This document shows, in pieces, positions 45,912-54,111 of a DNA stretch of 64,000 bases (its first letter is position 1; each line of letters begins with the position of its first letter). This DNA comes from Streptomyces sp. CG1 (GTDB lineage: Bacteria; Actinomycetota; Actinomycetes; Streptomycetales; Streptomycetaceae), in NCBI RefSeq assembly GCF_041080625.1, contig NZ_CP163518.1, positions 7,309,501 through 7,373,500 on the forward strand. The letters run 5' to 3'. The notes beneath the pieces are model-generated. The model searched no databases and had not been told where the DNA came from. It saw only the letters and a list, made by a program, of their open reading frames with translations. The position numbers and the translations under genes are program-made.

Positions 45912-46991
45912 GTGGACGTGCAGAAGAAGCTCGACGAGATCGTCTCCGCGGTCACCGGCGCCCGGGCCATGCCCATGTCGGCCTCCTGCGTGATCAACCG
46001 CGCCGAGCTGCTCGCGATGCTGGAAGAGGTGCGCCAGGCCCTGCCCGGCTCCCTCGCACAGGCCCAGGAGCTGATCGGCGGCCGTGAGCAGATGGTCGAG
46101 CAGGCCCGCCAGGAGGCCGAGCGGATCATCGAGAACGCGCACACCGAGCGCGGCTCGCTGATCTCCGACACCGAGATCGCCCGCCGCTCCCAGGGCGAGG
46201 CCGACCGGATCGTCACCGAGGCCCGCCAGGAGGCCGAGGAGATCCGCGCCGAGGCCGACGACTACGTCGACTCCAAGCTCGCCAACTTCGAGGTCGTCCT
46301 CACCAAGACCCTCGGCTCGGTCGGCCGCGGCCGCGAGAAACTGCTCGGCACCGGCCCCGGCCTGGACGAGAACGGCTACGAGGACGAGGACGCCCCCGAG
46401 CGCAGCCACGACCCGGAGACCCTGCGCCACACCGCCGACCAGTACGTCGACGCCAAGCTGGGCGCCTTCGAGGCGGTCCTCGCCAAGACCCTGGAGGCCG
46501 TCGGCCGCGGCCGGCAGAAGCTGCACGGCCGGATCGCCACGGACGACCTCGGTGCCCTCGCCGACGACACCACGACCTTCCAGCACTCCAGCGACGCCGA
46601 CTACCTGGCCGACCTCGCCGCCCTCGCGGAACAGGACACCTCCGCCGAGCGCCCGGCCCAGCCGGTGCAGCAGCAGCCGCAGCAGCCGTCGTACGAGCCA
46701 CAGCCGGTCTACGGGTACGACCAGCAGCAGCCGGACCCCTACGGGGGCTTCCCGCAGCAGCCCGCCGCCTACGCCCAGCAGGACCCCTACGGCTACCAGC
46801 AGGCCGATCCCTACGCCTACCAGGGCGCCTACGACCCCCAGCAGGCCGCCTACGACCCGCAGCAGGTCCAGCAGCAGCCCCACCAGCACCAGCCGCAGCA
46901 GGGCTACGCTCTCGACGAGACCAGCCTCTTCGACACCGGCATGATCAGTGCGGAGCAGCTCAGGGCGTACGAGCAGGGCCGGGGACTGTAG
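45912..46991 (+). CDS. DivIVA/ATP synthase B-like coiled-coil protein with Gln-rich tail
   Basis: GTG 45912 gives 359 aa. Residues ~1-110 form a long charged coiled coil (AELLAMLEEVRQALPGSLAQ, EQARQEAERIIENAHTERGS). An internal duplication follows: DYVDSKLANFEVVLTKTLGS plus VGRGREKL, then QYVDAKLGAFEAVLAKTLEA plus VGRGRQKL. The last ~120 residues are Gln/Pro/Tyr-rich and disordered. It resembles the actinobacterial cell-division coiled-coil family usually located by coaD and rpmF, but I cannot give it a proven role. Position and sequence suggest a polar growth or septum scaffold. Confidence 0.75.
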   Translation: MDVQKKLDEIVSAVTGARAMPMSASCVINRAELLAMLEEVRQALPGSLAQAQELIGGREQMVEQARQEAERIIENAHTERGSLISDTEIARRSQGEADRIVTEARQEAEEIRAEADDYVDSKLANFEVVLTKTLGSVGRGREKLLGTGPGLDENGYEDEDAPERSHDPETLRHTADQYVDAKLGAFEAVLAKTLEAVGRGRQKLHGRIATDDLGALADDTTTFQHSSDADYLADLAALAEQDTSAERPAQPVQQQPQQPSYEPQPVYGYDQQQPDPYGGFPQQPAAYAQQDPYGYQQADPYAYQGAYDPQQAAYDPQQVQQQPHQHQPQQGYALDETSLFDTGMISAEQLRAYEQGRGL

Positions 46992-47055
46992 GGCGCGGGG
47001 CGCGGCCGCGCGGTCGTCGCCCGCCGGCCACCGGCGACCGCCGCCGCCCCCCGGA

Positions 47056-47085
47056 TTGGGCCGGGAGCGAAAGGTCCAGTATCCT
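47056..47085 (+). promoter_or_regulatory. Predicted promoter of the DUF177-rpmF-rnc operon
   Basis: TTGGGC (47056-47061) and TATCCT (47080-47085) are spaced by 18 bp, 90 bp upstream of the DUF177 start. Confidence 0.45.
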
Positions 47086-47174
47086 GGCTCTTCGGTCGCG
47101 TGTACGTCCGCGATCACCGCTGCCCTCGGCACCGACGGGCGGCGGCCCTCCGAGTTCGAAGATCGAAAGCAGGA

Positions 47175-47825
47175 ATGGCTTCCAACGCCCGCCTCGACCA
47201 CCGCAACCCCCTCGTGTTCGACACGCACGAGCTGGGTCGGCGTCCTGGCGCGCTGCAGCGCCTGACCCGCACGATCGACGCTCCCGCCGATCTCGGCATC
47301 CAGGGAGTCATCGGAGTGCCGGAAGGCGCCCCGGTGGAGCTCGAACTCCGGCTCGAGTCGGTCATGGAAGGGGTGCTCGTCACAGGCACCGCCCGTGCAC
47401 AGGCCGAGGGGGAGTGCGTAAGGTGTCTGGAGCCGGTCGGGCTGGAGCTCGAAGCGGACTTCCAGGAACTGTTCTCGTACCCTGACGCCGACGACCGGGG
47501 CCGCGTGATCGCGGAACCGGGCGACGACGCCGAGGACGACGAGGACAGGTTCTTCCTCGAGGACGGACTGTTCGACCTCGAACCTCTGCTGCGCGATGCG
47601 GTGGTGCTCGCACTGCCGATGCAGCCGGTGTGCCAGGAAGACTGCCCGGGCCTGTGCTCCGAGTGCGGAGCGCGGCTCGCGGACGACCCGGACCACCATC
47701 ACGACGCCGTCGACATCCGTTGGGCGGCTTTGCAGGGACTCGCCGGTTCCACGAAGGACGGCGAGAAGGACGAGATGAGCGGCGCCGAAGCGGAAGCGGG
47801 CGTCGACGAGAAGCAGGAGAAGTAG
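47175..47825 (+). CDS. DUF177 (YceD) family protein
   Basis: ATG 47175 gives 216 aa ([20 protein letters not shown]). YceD features are [20 protein letters not shown], the first Cys pair [27 protein letters not shown], and the Cys set [13 protein letters not shown] that probably binds zinc. YceD is tied to 23S rRNA or ribosome assembly and is always followed by rpmF. Here rpmF starts 2 bp later. The end is an acidic tail. Confidence 0.9.
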   Translation: MASNARLDHRNPLVFDTHELGRRPGALQRLTRTIDAPADLGIQGVIGVPEGAPVELELRLESVMEGVLVTGTARAQAEGECVRCLEPVGLELEADFQELFSYPDADDRGRVIAEPGDDAEDDEDRFFLEDGLFDLEPLLRDAVVLALPMQPVCQEDCPGLCSECGARLADDPDHHHDAVDIRWAALQGLAGSTKDGEKDEMSGAEAEAGVDEKQEK

Positions 47826-47827
47826 CC

Positions 47828-48001
47828 GTGGCTGTTCCGAAGCGGAAGATGTCGCGCAGCAACACGCGCCACCGCCGGTCGCAGTGGAAGGCTGCGGTCC
47901 CCACCCTGGTTGCGTGCGAGCGCTGCCACGAGCCCAAGCAGCAGCACATTGCGTGCCCGTCTTGCGGCACCTACAACAAGCGCCAGGTCCTCGAAGTCTG
48001 A
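47828..48001 (+). CDS. rpmF: 50S ribosomal protein L32
   Basis: GTG 47828 gives 57 aa ([20 protein letters not shown]). AGGAG lies 8 nt upstream inside the DUF177 gene. Cys pairs CERC and CPSC make this the zinc-binding form. Coupled to DUF177 before it and rnc after it. Confidence 0.96.
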   Translation: MAVPKRKMSRSNTRHRRSQWKAAVPTLVACERCHEPKQQHIACPSCGTYNKRQVLEV

Positions 48002-48020
48002 GCGGCTGGTGAGAGGCACC

Positions 48021-48827
48021 GTGTCCACGCCAAAGAAGAACGCACCGGACAATACGGCCTCGTCCCACACGCTTCTGGAAGGGCGGCTCGGCTATCAGGT
48101 CGAGTCCGCCCTTCTGGTGCGCGCGCTGACCCACCGTTCCTACGCGTACGAGAACGGCGGTCTGCCGACGAACGAGCGGCTGGAGTTCCTCGGGGACTCC
48201 GTGCTCGGTCTCGTCGTCACGGACACGCTGTACCGCACCCACCCCGACCTGCCCGAGGGCCAACTGGCCAAGCTGCGGGCCGCGGTGGTCAACTCGCGTG
48301 CGCTGGCGGAGGTCGGCCGCGGCCTCGACCTGGGCTCCTTCATCCGGCTCGGCCGTGGTGAAGAGGGCACAGGCGGCCGGGACAAGGCGTCCATCCTCGC
48401 CGACACCCTGGAAGCGGTGATCGGCGCGGTCTATCTCGACCAGGGCCTCGACTCGGCGTCCGAGCTGGTGCACCGGCTCTTCGACCCGCTGATCGAGAAG
48501 TCCTCGAACCTCGGAGCCGGCCTGGACTGGAAGACGTCACTCCAGGAGCTGACCGCGACCGAGGGGCTCGGTGTGCCCGAGTACCTCGTCACGGAGACCG
48601 GCCCCGACCACGAGAAGACCTTCACTGCTGCCGCCCGCGTCGGAGGCGTCTCGTACGGCACCGGCACCGGCCGCAGCAAGAAGGAGGCGGAGCAGCAGGC
48701 CGCCGAGTCCGCCTGGCGGGCCATCAAGGCCGCCGCGGACGAGCGCGCCAAGGCGGCCAAGGAGGCGGTCACCCAGGCCGCCACGGCCGGCGATGCGGCT
48801 CCGGAGGCCGGCGCGGCCGCCTCCTAG
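48021..48827 (+). CDS. rnc: Ribonuclease III
   Basis: GTG 48021 (GAGAGGCACC upstream) gives 268 aa; GTG 48009 in frame would add four residues. The catalytic signature is [16 protein letters not shown], and [20 protein letters not shown] follows. The double-stranded RNA-binding domain spans ~165-235 ([37 protein letters not shown]), then an Ala-rich tail. In S. coelicolor this gene (absB) affects antibiotic production through RNA processing. A long hairpin follows. Confidence 0.95.
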   Translation: MSTPKKNAPDNTASSHTLLEGRLGYQVESALLVRALTHRSYAYENGGLPTNERLEFLGDSVLGLVVTDTLYRTHPDLPEGQLAKLRAAVVNSRALAEVGRGLDLGSFIRLGRGEEGTGGRDKASILADTLEAVIGAVYLDQGLDSASELVHRLFDPLIEKSSNLGAGLDWKTSLQELTATEGLGVPEYLVTETGPDHEKTFTAAARVGGVSYGTGTGRSKKEAEQQAAESAWRAIKAAADERAKAAKEAVTQAATAGDAAPEAGAAAS

Positions 48828-48881
48828 GACGGCGACCCGTCGTCCGCTCCCGCCCGACCCAACTGCAGTACCAGCAGTACC

Positions 48882-48919
48882 GAGCGCCCGCCCCGCCGTT
48901 CCCGGCGGGGCGGGCGCTC
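48882..48919 (+). terminator. Terminator after rnc
   Basis: A perfect 17-bp stem, GAGCGCCCGCCCCGCCG (48882-48898) with CGGCGGGGCGGGCGCTC (48903-48919), closes on TTCC. It stops 30 bp before mutM. Confidence 0.8.
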
Positions 48920-48949
48920 GCTCATCCACCGCTCCGTACGGGGGTCCCG

Positions 48950-49810
48950 ATGCCCGAGTTGCCCGAGGTCGAGGTCGTCCGGCGCGGCCTTGCGCGCTGG
49001 GTCGCCCACCGCACCGTCGCCGAGGTCGAGGTGCTGCACCCGCGTGCCGTGCGCCGGCACATCGCGGGCGCCGACGACTTCGCGAACCGCCTCAAGGGTC
49101 ACCACATCGGCACCCCCAGCCGCCGCGGCAAGTACCTGTGGCTGCCGCTGGAGGAGACGAACCAGTCCGTCCTCGCCCACCTCGGCATGAGTGGCCAGCT
49201 GCTGGTGCAGCCCCATGAGGCGCCGGACGAGAAGCACCTGCGCATCCGGGTCCGGTTCGCCGACTCCCTCGGCACGGAACTCCGCTTCGTCGACCAACGC
49301 ACCTTCGGCGGGCTGTCGTTGCACGACAACACCCCCGACGGCCTGCCCGACGTCATCGCGCACATCGCCCGCGACCCCCTCGATCCGCTGTTCGACGACG
49401 AGGCCTTCCATCAGGCGCTGCGCCGCAAGCGGACCACCATCAAGCGGGCCCTGCTGGACCAGTCGCTGATCAGCGGGGTCGGCAACATCTACGCGGACGA
49501 GGCGCTGTGGCGCGCCCGCATCCACTACGAGCGCCCGACGGCGAACTTCACCCGCCCCGTCACGAGCGGACTCCTCGGGCATGTCCGGGACGTGATGAAC
49601 GCGGCCCTCGACGTCGGCGGCACCAGCTTCGACAGCCTGTACGTCAACGTGAACGGCGAATCGGGCTACTTCGACCGGTCCCTGGACGCGTACGGCCGTG
49701 AGGGCGAGCCCTGCAGGCGGTGCGGCACGCCGATCCGCCGCCGCCCCTGGATGAACCGGTCCAGCTACTTCTGCCCGCAGTGTCAGAGGGCGCCGCGCGT
49801 CTCGTCGTAA
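48950..49810 (+). CDS. mutM: Formamidopyrimidine-DNA glycosylase
   Basis: ATG 48950 gives 286 aa. The catalytic N-terminus [17 protein letters not shown], helix-two-turn-helix ([20 protein letters not shown]) and zinc finger ([12 protein letters not shown] ... YFCPQCQ) are complete. It removes oxidised purines such as 8-oxoguanine and cuts the strand. The end overlaps the convergent HxlR gene by 28 bp. Confidence 0.95.
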   Translation: MPELPEVEVVRRGLARWVAHRTVAEVEVLHPRAVRRHIAGADDFANRLKGHHIGTPSRRGKYLWLPLEETNQSVLAHLGMSGQLLVQPHEAPDEKHLRIRVRFADSLGTELRFVDQRTFGGLSLHDNTPDGLPDVIAHIARDPLDPLFDDEAFHQALRRKRTTIKRALLDQSLISGVGNIYADEALWRARIHYERPTANFTRPVTSGLLGHVRDVMNAALDVGGTSFDSLYVNVNGESGYFDRSLDAYGREGEPCRRCGTPIRRRPWMNRSSYFCPQCQRAPRVSS

Positions 49811-50193
49811 CGCGCGCGTGCCGCGAGGACGTCGTCCATGGCGCCCTCCACGCAGTGGATGAGCGCCAGCAGGCGCTCGGCGACCTCACGGCCGAGGGGG
49901 GTCAACTCGTAGTCGACGCGCGGCGGGTTGGTCGGCTGTGCCTCGCGGTGCACCAGGCCGTCGCGCTCCAGCGCGTGCAGCGTCTGGGACAGCATCTTCT
50001 CGCTCACCCCGTCGACCCGGCGGCGCAGCTCGTTGAAGCGCAGCGAGCCCTCGTACAGCGCGCCGAGCGTCAGTCCGCCCCAGCGGCCCGTGACGTGCTC
50101 CAGCGTGCCGCGGGACGGGCAGGCCTTGGCGAAGACGTCGTAGGCGAGGTCGTCGTACGCCTGGTCGTCGTGGTCCTGGGCGGTGGCGGTCAT
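49783..50193 (-). CDS. HxlR-family transcriptional regulator
   Basis: ATG 50193 gives 136 aa. The HxlR winged helix shows [20 protein letters not shown] with a conserved-type Cys, [34 protein letters not shown] and [17 protein letters not shown]. Such regulators sense aldehydes, quinones or redox change. It is divergent from the WrbA-like gene, with a perfect GCACTA inverted repeat between, so it most likely represses that gene and itself. Its end overlaps mutM. Confidence 0.9.
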   Translation of the reverse strand: MTATAQDHDDQAYDDLAYDVFAKACPSRGTLEHVTGRWGGLTLGALYEGSLRFNELRRRVDGVSEKMLSQTLHALERDGLVHREAQPTNPPRVDYELTPLGREVAERLLALIHCVEGAMDDVLAARARYDETRGAL

Positions 50194-50233
50194 GACGCCA
50201 AGGATACCCGTGTGCAGCGCTAACCTCCAGGTT

Positions 50234-50254
50234 GCACTATCTAAAAGTTAGTGC
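50234..50254. promoter_or_regulatory. Inverted repeat GCACTA-N9-TAGTGC, probable HxlR operator
   Basis: GCACTA (50234-50239) and TAGTGC (50249-50254) are perfect arms around TCTAAAAGT, the most AT-rich site in the HxlR-WrbA intergenic region. Position fits control of both divergent genes. Confidence 0.6.
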
Positions 50255-50299
50255 TTTCCTGGCGTCACTGCTTCCGAGCTGACCATTCGAGGAGTCTTC

Positions 50300-50884
50300 G
50301 TGACCACCCCCGTAGTTTCCATCGCCTACCACTCTGGCTTCGGCCACACCGCCGTCCTCGCCGAGGCCGTCCGCGCCGGTGCCGCCGACGCGGGTGCCGA
50401 GGTGCACCTGATCAAGGTCGACGAGATCACCGACGAGCAGTGGGAGACGCTGGACCGCTCCGACGCGATCGTCTTCGGCTCGCCCACCTACATGGGCACC
50501 GCCTCCGGCGCCTTCCATGTCTTCGCCGAGGGCACCTCCAACCGCTGGTACACCCGTGCCTGGCAGGACAAGCTGGCCGCCGGCTTCACCAACTCGGCCT
50601 CCAAGAGCGGCGACAAGCTGCACACCCTGCAGTTCTTCCAGACCCTCGCCGCCCAGCACGGCATGCACTGGGTCAACCTCGGCCTGCTCCCCGGCTGGAA
50701 CTCCAGCAGCAGCTCCGAGAACGACCTCAACCGCCTCGGCTTCTTCTCCGGCGCCGCCGCGCAGAGCAACAACGACCAGGGCCCCGAGGCCGTCCACAAG
50801 GCCGACATCGCCACGGCCGAGCACCTGGGCCGCCGGGTGACGGAAACGGCACGGGTCTTCGCACAGGGGCGGCTCGCGGCCTGA
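50300..50884 (+). CDS. WrbA-like NAD(P)H:quinone oxidoreductase (flavodoxin family)
   Basis: GTG 50300, behind GAGGAGTCTTC, gives 194 aa. The flavodoxin fold shows IAYHSGFGHTAVLAEAVRAG at the FMN phosphate site, VFGSPTYMGTASGAFHVFAE and DKLAAGFTNSASKSGDKLHT. It resembles WrbA-type quinone reductases that keep quinones reduced without radicals. The divergent HxlR regulator suggests induction by quinones or electrophiles. Confidence 0.88.
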   Translation: MTTPVVSIAYHSGFGHTAVLAEAVRAGAADAGAEVHLIKVDEITDEQWETLDRSDAIVFGSPTYMGTASGAFHVFAEGTSNRWYTRAWQDKLAAGFTNSASKSGDKLHTLQFFQTLAAQHGMHWVNLGLLPGWNSSSSSENDLNRLGFFSGAAAQSNNDQGPEAVHKADIATAEHLGRRVTETARVFAQGRLAA

Positions 50885-50936
50885 GGCCGCAGAAATCCGG
50901 GGGACGTGCGCCTGCCGTGCTGCGTACAGTCCCCGC

Positions 50937-51416
50937 ATGCCCGAGCTGCAGCCGCTCCGCCCGGATCATGGCCCCGCGCTCCTCGCCTTCGAGCGGGAGA
51001 ACCGGGCGTACTTCGCCGCGTCTGTCCCTGACCGGGGCGAGGAGTACTTCGCCCGGTTCGAGGAGCGGCTGCGTGCGTCGCTCGCCCAGCAGGCGGCGGG
51101 AGCCGACTTCTTCCATGTGGTGACCGGCGCCGACGGCGAGGTGCTGGGGCGGGTCAATCTCGCCGAGGTGGCGGACGGGAGTGCCAGGCTCGGGTACCGG
51201 ATCGCGGAGCGAGCCGCCGGCCGGGGGCTCGCCACCTGGGCCGTGCGGGAGGTGTGCGCTCGGGCCGGCGAGCGGTACGGGCTCACCGTCCTGACGGCCG
51301 CGACCACCCTCGACAACGCGGCCTCGCGAGCCGTGCTGGCCCGCACCGGGTTCACCGTCGTCGGCGAGACACGGCTCAGTGGGCGCCCCGGACTGTCGTA
51401 CCGCCGGAGTCTCTGA
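50937..51416 (+). CDS. GNAT-family N-acetyltransferase
   Basis: ATG 50937 gives 159 aa. The acetyl-CoA site lies in LGYRIAERAAGRGLATWAVR, and the C-terminal GNAT end is LDNAASRAVLARTGFTVVGE. RimJ/RimL-like overall pattern (FFHVVTGADGEVLGRVNLAE). Target, protein N-terminus or small amine, is not visible. It follows the WrbA-like gene by 52 bp and could share its transcript. Confidence 0.85.
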   Translation: MPELQPLRPDHGPALLAFERENRAYFAASVPDRGEEYFARFEERLRASLAQQAAGADFFHVVTGADGEVLGRVNLAEVADGSARLGYRIAERAAGRGLATWAVREVCARAGERYGLTVLTAATTLDNAASRAVLARTGFTVVGETRLSGRPGLSYRRSL

Positions 51417-51421
51417 GCGCG

Positions 51422-52819
51422 TCAGTAACCGAAGTCCTGGGTCCACCAGGGCCCGCCCGGGCCGAAGTGGACGCCGATGCCAAGGGTCTTGAAGTCGCAG
51501 TTCAGGATGTTGGCCTTGTGGCCGGGGCTGTTCATCCAGGCCTGCATCACGGCGGCCGCGTCGGTCTGGCCGCGGGCTATGTTCTCGCCGCCGAGGTTCG
51601 TGATGCCGGCCGCCGCGGCCCGGTCCCACGGCGACTTGCCGTCCGGGTCGGTGTGGTCGAAGAAGCCCCGCGTGGCCATGTCGCCGCTGAACGACTCGGC
51701 CAGCTCCGTCAGCGCGGGGCTGGCGGTCAGCGGGGTGCATCCGATCTTCGCCCGCTCCTGGTTGACGAGCCCCAGCACCTCGGCCTCGGCCGCGTTCGCC
51801 GTCGGCACCGCCATCGGCGCGGAACTCCCCTTGGGTGTCGTGCTCGCCGTACGTGACGCGGTGCTCTGCGCCTTGCCGGACGGCGTCGGCTTCCCGGTCG
51901 CCGTCTTCGACGGGGCGGGTGTGGGAGAGGCCGACTCCGTCTGCGAAGCGGAGGCGGACGGGCTCGGGGACTCTGAGGCCGTGGTGTCCTGGCCGGTGCC
52001 TGTACCGCCCTCCTGGCCGTGGGCGCTGCCCGAGGTGCCGCCCTGCTCGACGGCCGTGTTGCTCGGCGTGTCCACCGCCTGCACCGTGTCGGCGCCAGTG
52101 GTGTGCGAGCCACCGCCGAGCTTGTAGTTCTGCAGCCCCGGCACCACACCCGAGGCCACCGCTGCCGTACCGAGGGCGAAGGCGGCGGACACCCCGATCA
52201 GGCTCCCGCGCACCGGATTCGAGCCCTTCCTCCGGCGCCGGCGGCCGGGGGAGGGGGCACCGTCCGGAGTGAAGCCGCCGCCACCGGAGCCGCCCGGGCC
52301 GCCCCCGAAGCCGGCCGGTCCCTCGTCCTCGGCCGCGAACAGATAGGCGTGGGCCTTGGCGGTCGTATGGGCATAGGCCAGCGGCTGCAGACCGGTCGAC
52401 TCGGGGTAGACCTCCGGGTTCAGATACGGTGCGATGCCCCTGGGCACCCGGCCACCGTCGTACGAGTCCTGCCTGGGAGCCGGCACACGCGCGTACGAGC
52501 CCTGCCCGGGGGGCAGCTCGCGCGGGTAGGTGTAGTAGTCCTGCCCGGGGGGCAGCTCGCGCGGGTAGGTGTAGTAGTCCTGCCCGGGGGGCAGCTCGCG
52601 CGGGTAGGCGTAGAAGTCCTGTCCAGGAGGCAGCTGGCGCCGGTACGAGTCCTGTCCGGGGGGCAGCTCGCGCGCATACGAGTGCTGTGCGGGTGGCAGC
52701 TCAGGCGCGTACGAGTTCTGCGGGTCGCCGCTGCCGTCGGCGGAGCGCTGCGTGCGTATGACCCCCGTGGCGCGGCTCCTGGCGGCGCGGCCGGCGGCGG
52801 AGCGTCGGTGGCGTCCCAT
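51422..52819 (-). CDS. Surface-exposed CAP-domain (SCP-like) protein with Pro-Gln repeats
   Basis: ATG 52819, with AAGAGGGCAAGGAC upstream, gives 465 aa. Residues ~1-120 are basic then repeat PRELPPGQDYYTY. A Gly/Pro linker and a membrane segment near 205-228 (GSLIGVSAAFALGTAAVASG) follow. A long Ser/Thr/Pro stretch leads to the CAP domain (~345-465: LGLVNQERAKIGCTPLTASP, WMNSPGHKANILNCDFKTLG, ending WWTQDFGY). The layout suggests a cytoplasmic repeat region, one membrane anchor and an outside CAP domain. Function is unknown. A longer in-frame start is possible but not supported. Confidence 0.85.
   Translation of the reverse strand: MGRHRRSAAGRAARSRATGVIRTQRSADGSGDPQNSYAPELPPAQHSYARELPPGQDSYRRQLPPGQDFYAYPRELPPGQDYYTYPRELPPGQDYYTYPRELPPGQGSYARVPAPRQDSYDGGRVPRGIAPYLNPEVYPESTGLQPLAYAHTTAKAHAYLFAAEDEGPAGFGGGPGGSGGGGFTPDGAPSPGRRRRRKGSNPVRGSLIGVSAAFALGTAAVASGVVPGLQNYKLGGGSHTTGADTVQAVDTPSNTAVEQGGTSGSAHGQEGGTGTGQDTTASESPSPSASASQTESASPTPAPSKTATGKPTPSGKAQSTASRTASTTPKGSSAPMAVPTANAAEAEVLGLVNQERAKIGCTPLTASPALTELAESFSGDMATRGFFDHTDPDGKSPWDRAAAAGITNLGGENIARGQTDAAAVMQAWMNSPGHKANILNCDFKTLGIGVHFGPGGPWWTQDFGY
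52499..52700 (-). repeat. 39-bp tandem coding repeats in the CAP-protein gene
   Basis: A 39-bp unit encoding PRELPPGQDYYTY is repeated two to three times almost exactly, with diverged copies (RRQLPPGQDSY, ARELPPGQ) on both sides. It is coding, in frame, and likely to vary in number. Confidence 0.85.
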
Positions 52820-52999
52820 GTCCTTGCCCTCTTCTCGTCCTCGCGGTCGGCCGGCGCCTGCGCGGCGAGTGACTCCTTCTGGCCAACCAGGCCCACTCGA
52901 TCGAGTGAGTTTCATATGAGATTCAGTGGGTGGGGACGGTACCCCATGCACCTGCGGGGCGATGTGTCCTGAGCGACATCGGCCGGTTAGGTTGCCCCC

Positions 53000-53281
53000 A
53001 TGAGCGAGGAAGTACGACTGGTCGCCTGGGTGCGTGGACGCGTGCAAGGTGTGGGTTTTCGGTGGTTCACACGTGCCAAGGCATTGGAGATCGGCGGCCT
53101 GAGTGGTTTTGCTCTCAATTTGGCCGACGGTCGCGTCCAGGTGGTCGCCGAGGGGGCGCGCGAGGGCTGCGAGGGGCTCCTGGACTGGCTCCAGGGCGAC
53201 GACACGCCCGGACGTGTGGACGGAGTCACCGAGATCTGGGACACACCCCGCGGCGGCTACGACGGCTTCGCCATCCGCTGA
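53000..53281 (+). CDS. Acylphosphatase
   Basis: ATG 53000 gives 93 aa. The catalytic Arg and phosphate loop lie in [20 protein letters not shown], and Asn in [19 protein letters not shown]. Complete and of family length. It hydrolyses acyl phosphates such as carbamoyl phosphate or 1,3-bisphosphoglycerate. A hairpin at 53296-53317 follows. Confidence 0.94.
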   Translation: MSEEVRLVAWVRGRVQGVGFRWFTRAKALEIGGLSGFALNLADGRVQVVAEGAREGCEGLLDWLQGDDTPGRVDGVTEIWDTPRGGYDGFAIR

Positions 53282-53295
53282 CCCCGTTCTGTAAA

Positions 53296-53317
53296 CCCGC
53301 GCAGGCCAATGCGCGGG
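53296..53317 (+). terminator. Terminator after the acylphosphatase gene
   Basis: CCCGCGC (53296-53302) pairs with GCGCGGG (53311-53317), 15 bp after the stop. Confidence 0.55.
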
Positions 53318-53663
53318 AAGTTGCCGGGGGCACCTGCATGAAGCAGAAACGACCTGGTGGTTGCCAAGAACGGCCCGGCGTGGCAGGCTCCGCTGGTACA
53401 GCTGATCGTCACGCCCTGAGGGCCCCGGATGACTTGCAGTGCCGCCGCTTTTCCGGCCGCGCGCCCCGGTCTGCCCGCCAATACAGGGCGTGATCGTGTT
53501 GACCGTCAAACTTTTTGGTGAGACGCTGAAAGCCCCGCGCACCTTAGCTGTTTGGCATGGAGCAACAGCAGAGCAACACCCGGATGTGCCAAGCACCGCG
53601 GGTGCGAATCCCTCACGACCCACACCGCATCGGTCGGTCACTCAGTGTGGAGGACCATCCATC
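53318..53663 (+). promoter_or_regulatory. Promoter and strongly structured leader of the 67-aa coiled-coil gene
   Basis: No gene is supported in this 346-bp stretch. A -35-like TTGACC stands at 53499, without a convincing -10. The leader can fold: TTGGCA (53552-53557) with TGCCAA (53587-53592); GCACC (53593-53597) with GGTGC (53601-53605), which competes with GGG-TGCGAAT-CCC (53600-53612); and CCACAC (53620-53625) with GTGTGG (53645-53650). The last pairing overlaps the ribosome site GGAGG (53649-53653), so folding could control translation. The TGCGAAT loop recalls a cobalamin-riboswitch segment and tRNA T loops, but neither full fold is present. Confidence 0.5.
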
Positions 53664-53867
53664 ATGGCAAAGGCGCTTCTCGGTTACGTCGGCGGCTCCG
53701 ACCCTCGACTCCTCGCCGAGATGCGACGGCTGCAGCAGCGTGTCCAGGACCTTGAATCCGAGCTCGTACGGATCCAGGCGGAGAACGAAGCGCTGACGGC
53801 TGCCGCCTCTCAGGACAGGATCATGGAGAGCATCGACGCACACCAGGCGGAGCCTGCGCTCACCTGA
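53664..53867 (+). CDS. Small coiled-coil protein, function unknown
   Basis: ATG 53664 gives 67 aa (MAKALLGYVGGSDPRLLAEM). Residues ~18-50 are an ideal coiled coil (RRLQQRVQDLESELVRIQAE). The N-terminal MAKALLGYVGGSDPRLL is unusually ordered for so small a protein. GGAGG lies 10 nt upstream. I recall near-identical proteins upstream of smc in other Streptomyces; no function is known to me. A UUCG-loop terminator follows at 53963. Confidence 0.8.
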   Translation: MAKALLGYVGGSDPRLLAEMRRLQQRVQDLESELVRIQAENEALTAAASQDRIMESIDAHQAEPALT

Positions 53868-53962
53868 TCACTGCATCGCTCCACGACAGCAGTCGCAGCG
53901 ATCGGGCTGCCGAATCAACCGCTCAGTTGATCGGGCGACCGAAACCCGGTCGCCAGAGTTGC

Positions 53963-53984
53963 AAGGGACGCTTCGGCGTCCCTT
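53963..53984 (+). terminator. Terminator with UUCG tetraloop
   Basis: AAGGGACGC (53963-53971), loop TTCG, GCGTCCCTT (53976-53984), then CTTTCT. It is a textbook stable terminator after the coiled-coil gene. Confidence 0.85.
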
Positions 53985-54111
53985 CTTTCTATGTCCCGCG
54001 CATCCTTTCACCGTCTTTAACGTACGGTGTGCCCTGCATGTTCATTGGCGAAACCGCGCGGTTGCGAGGGTTCATGGAGTGAGATAGCGGCGCCCGGTAG
54101 AGTCCAGCGGC

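Noticed and set aside
52499..52700. Regular repeats that could suggest a CRISPR array
   Set aside because: The 39-bp units are contiguous, in frame and encode PRELPPGQDYYTY; there are no spacers and no cas genes.
53540..53660. Full cobalamin riboswitch or tRNA in the leader of the 67-aa gene
   Set aside because: Only a TGCGAAT loop on a short stem is similar. The GCCACUG-type core, the acceptor stem and an anticodon arm are absent, so it is reported as an unknown structured leader.
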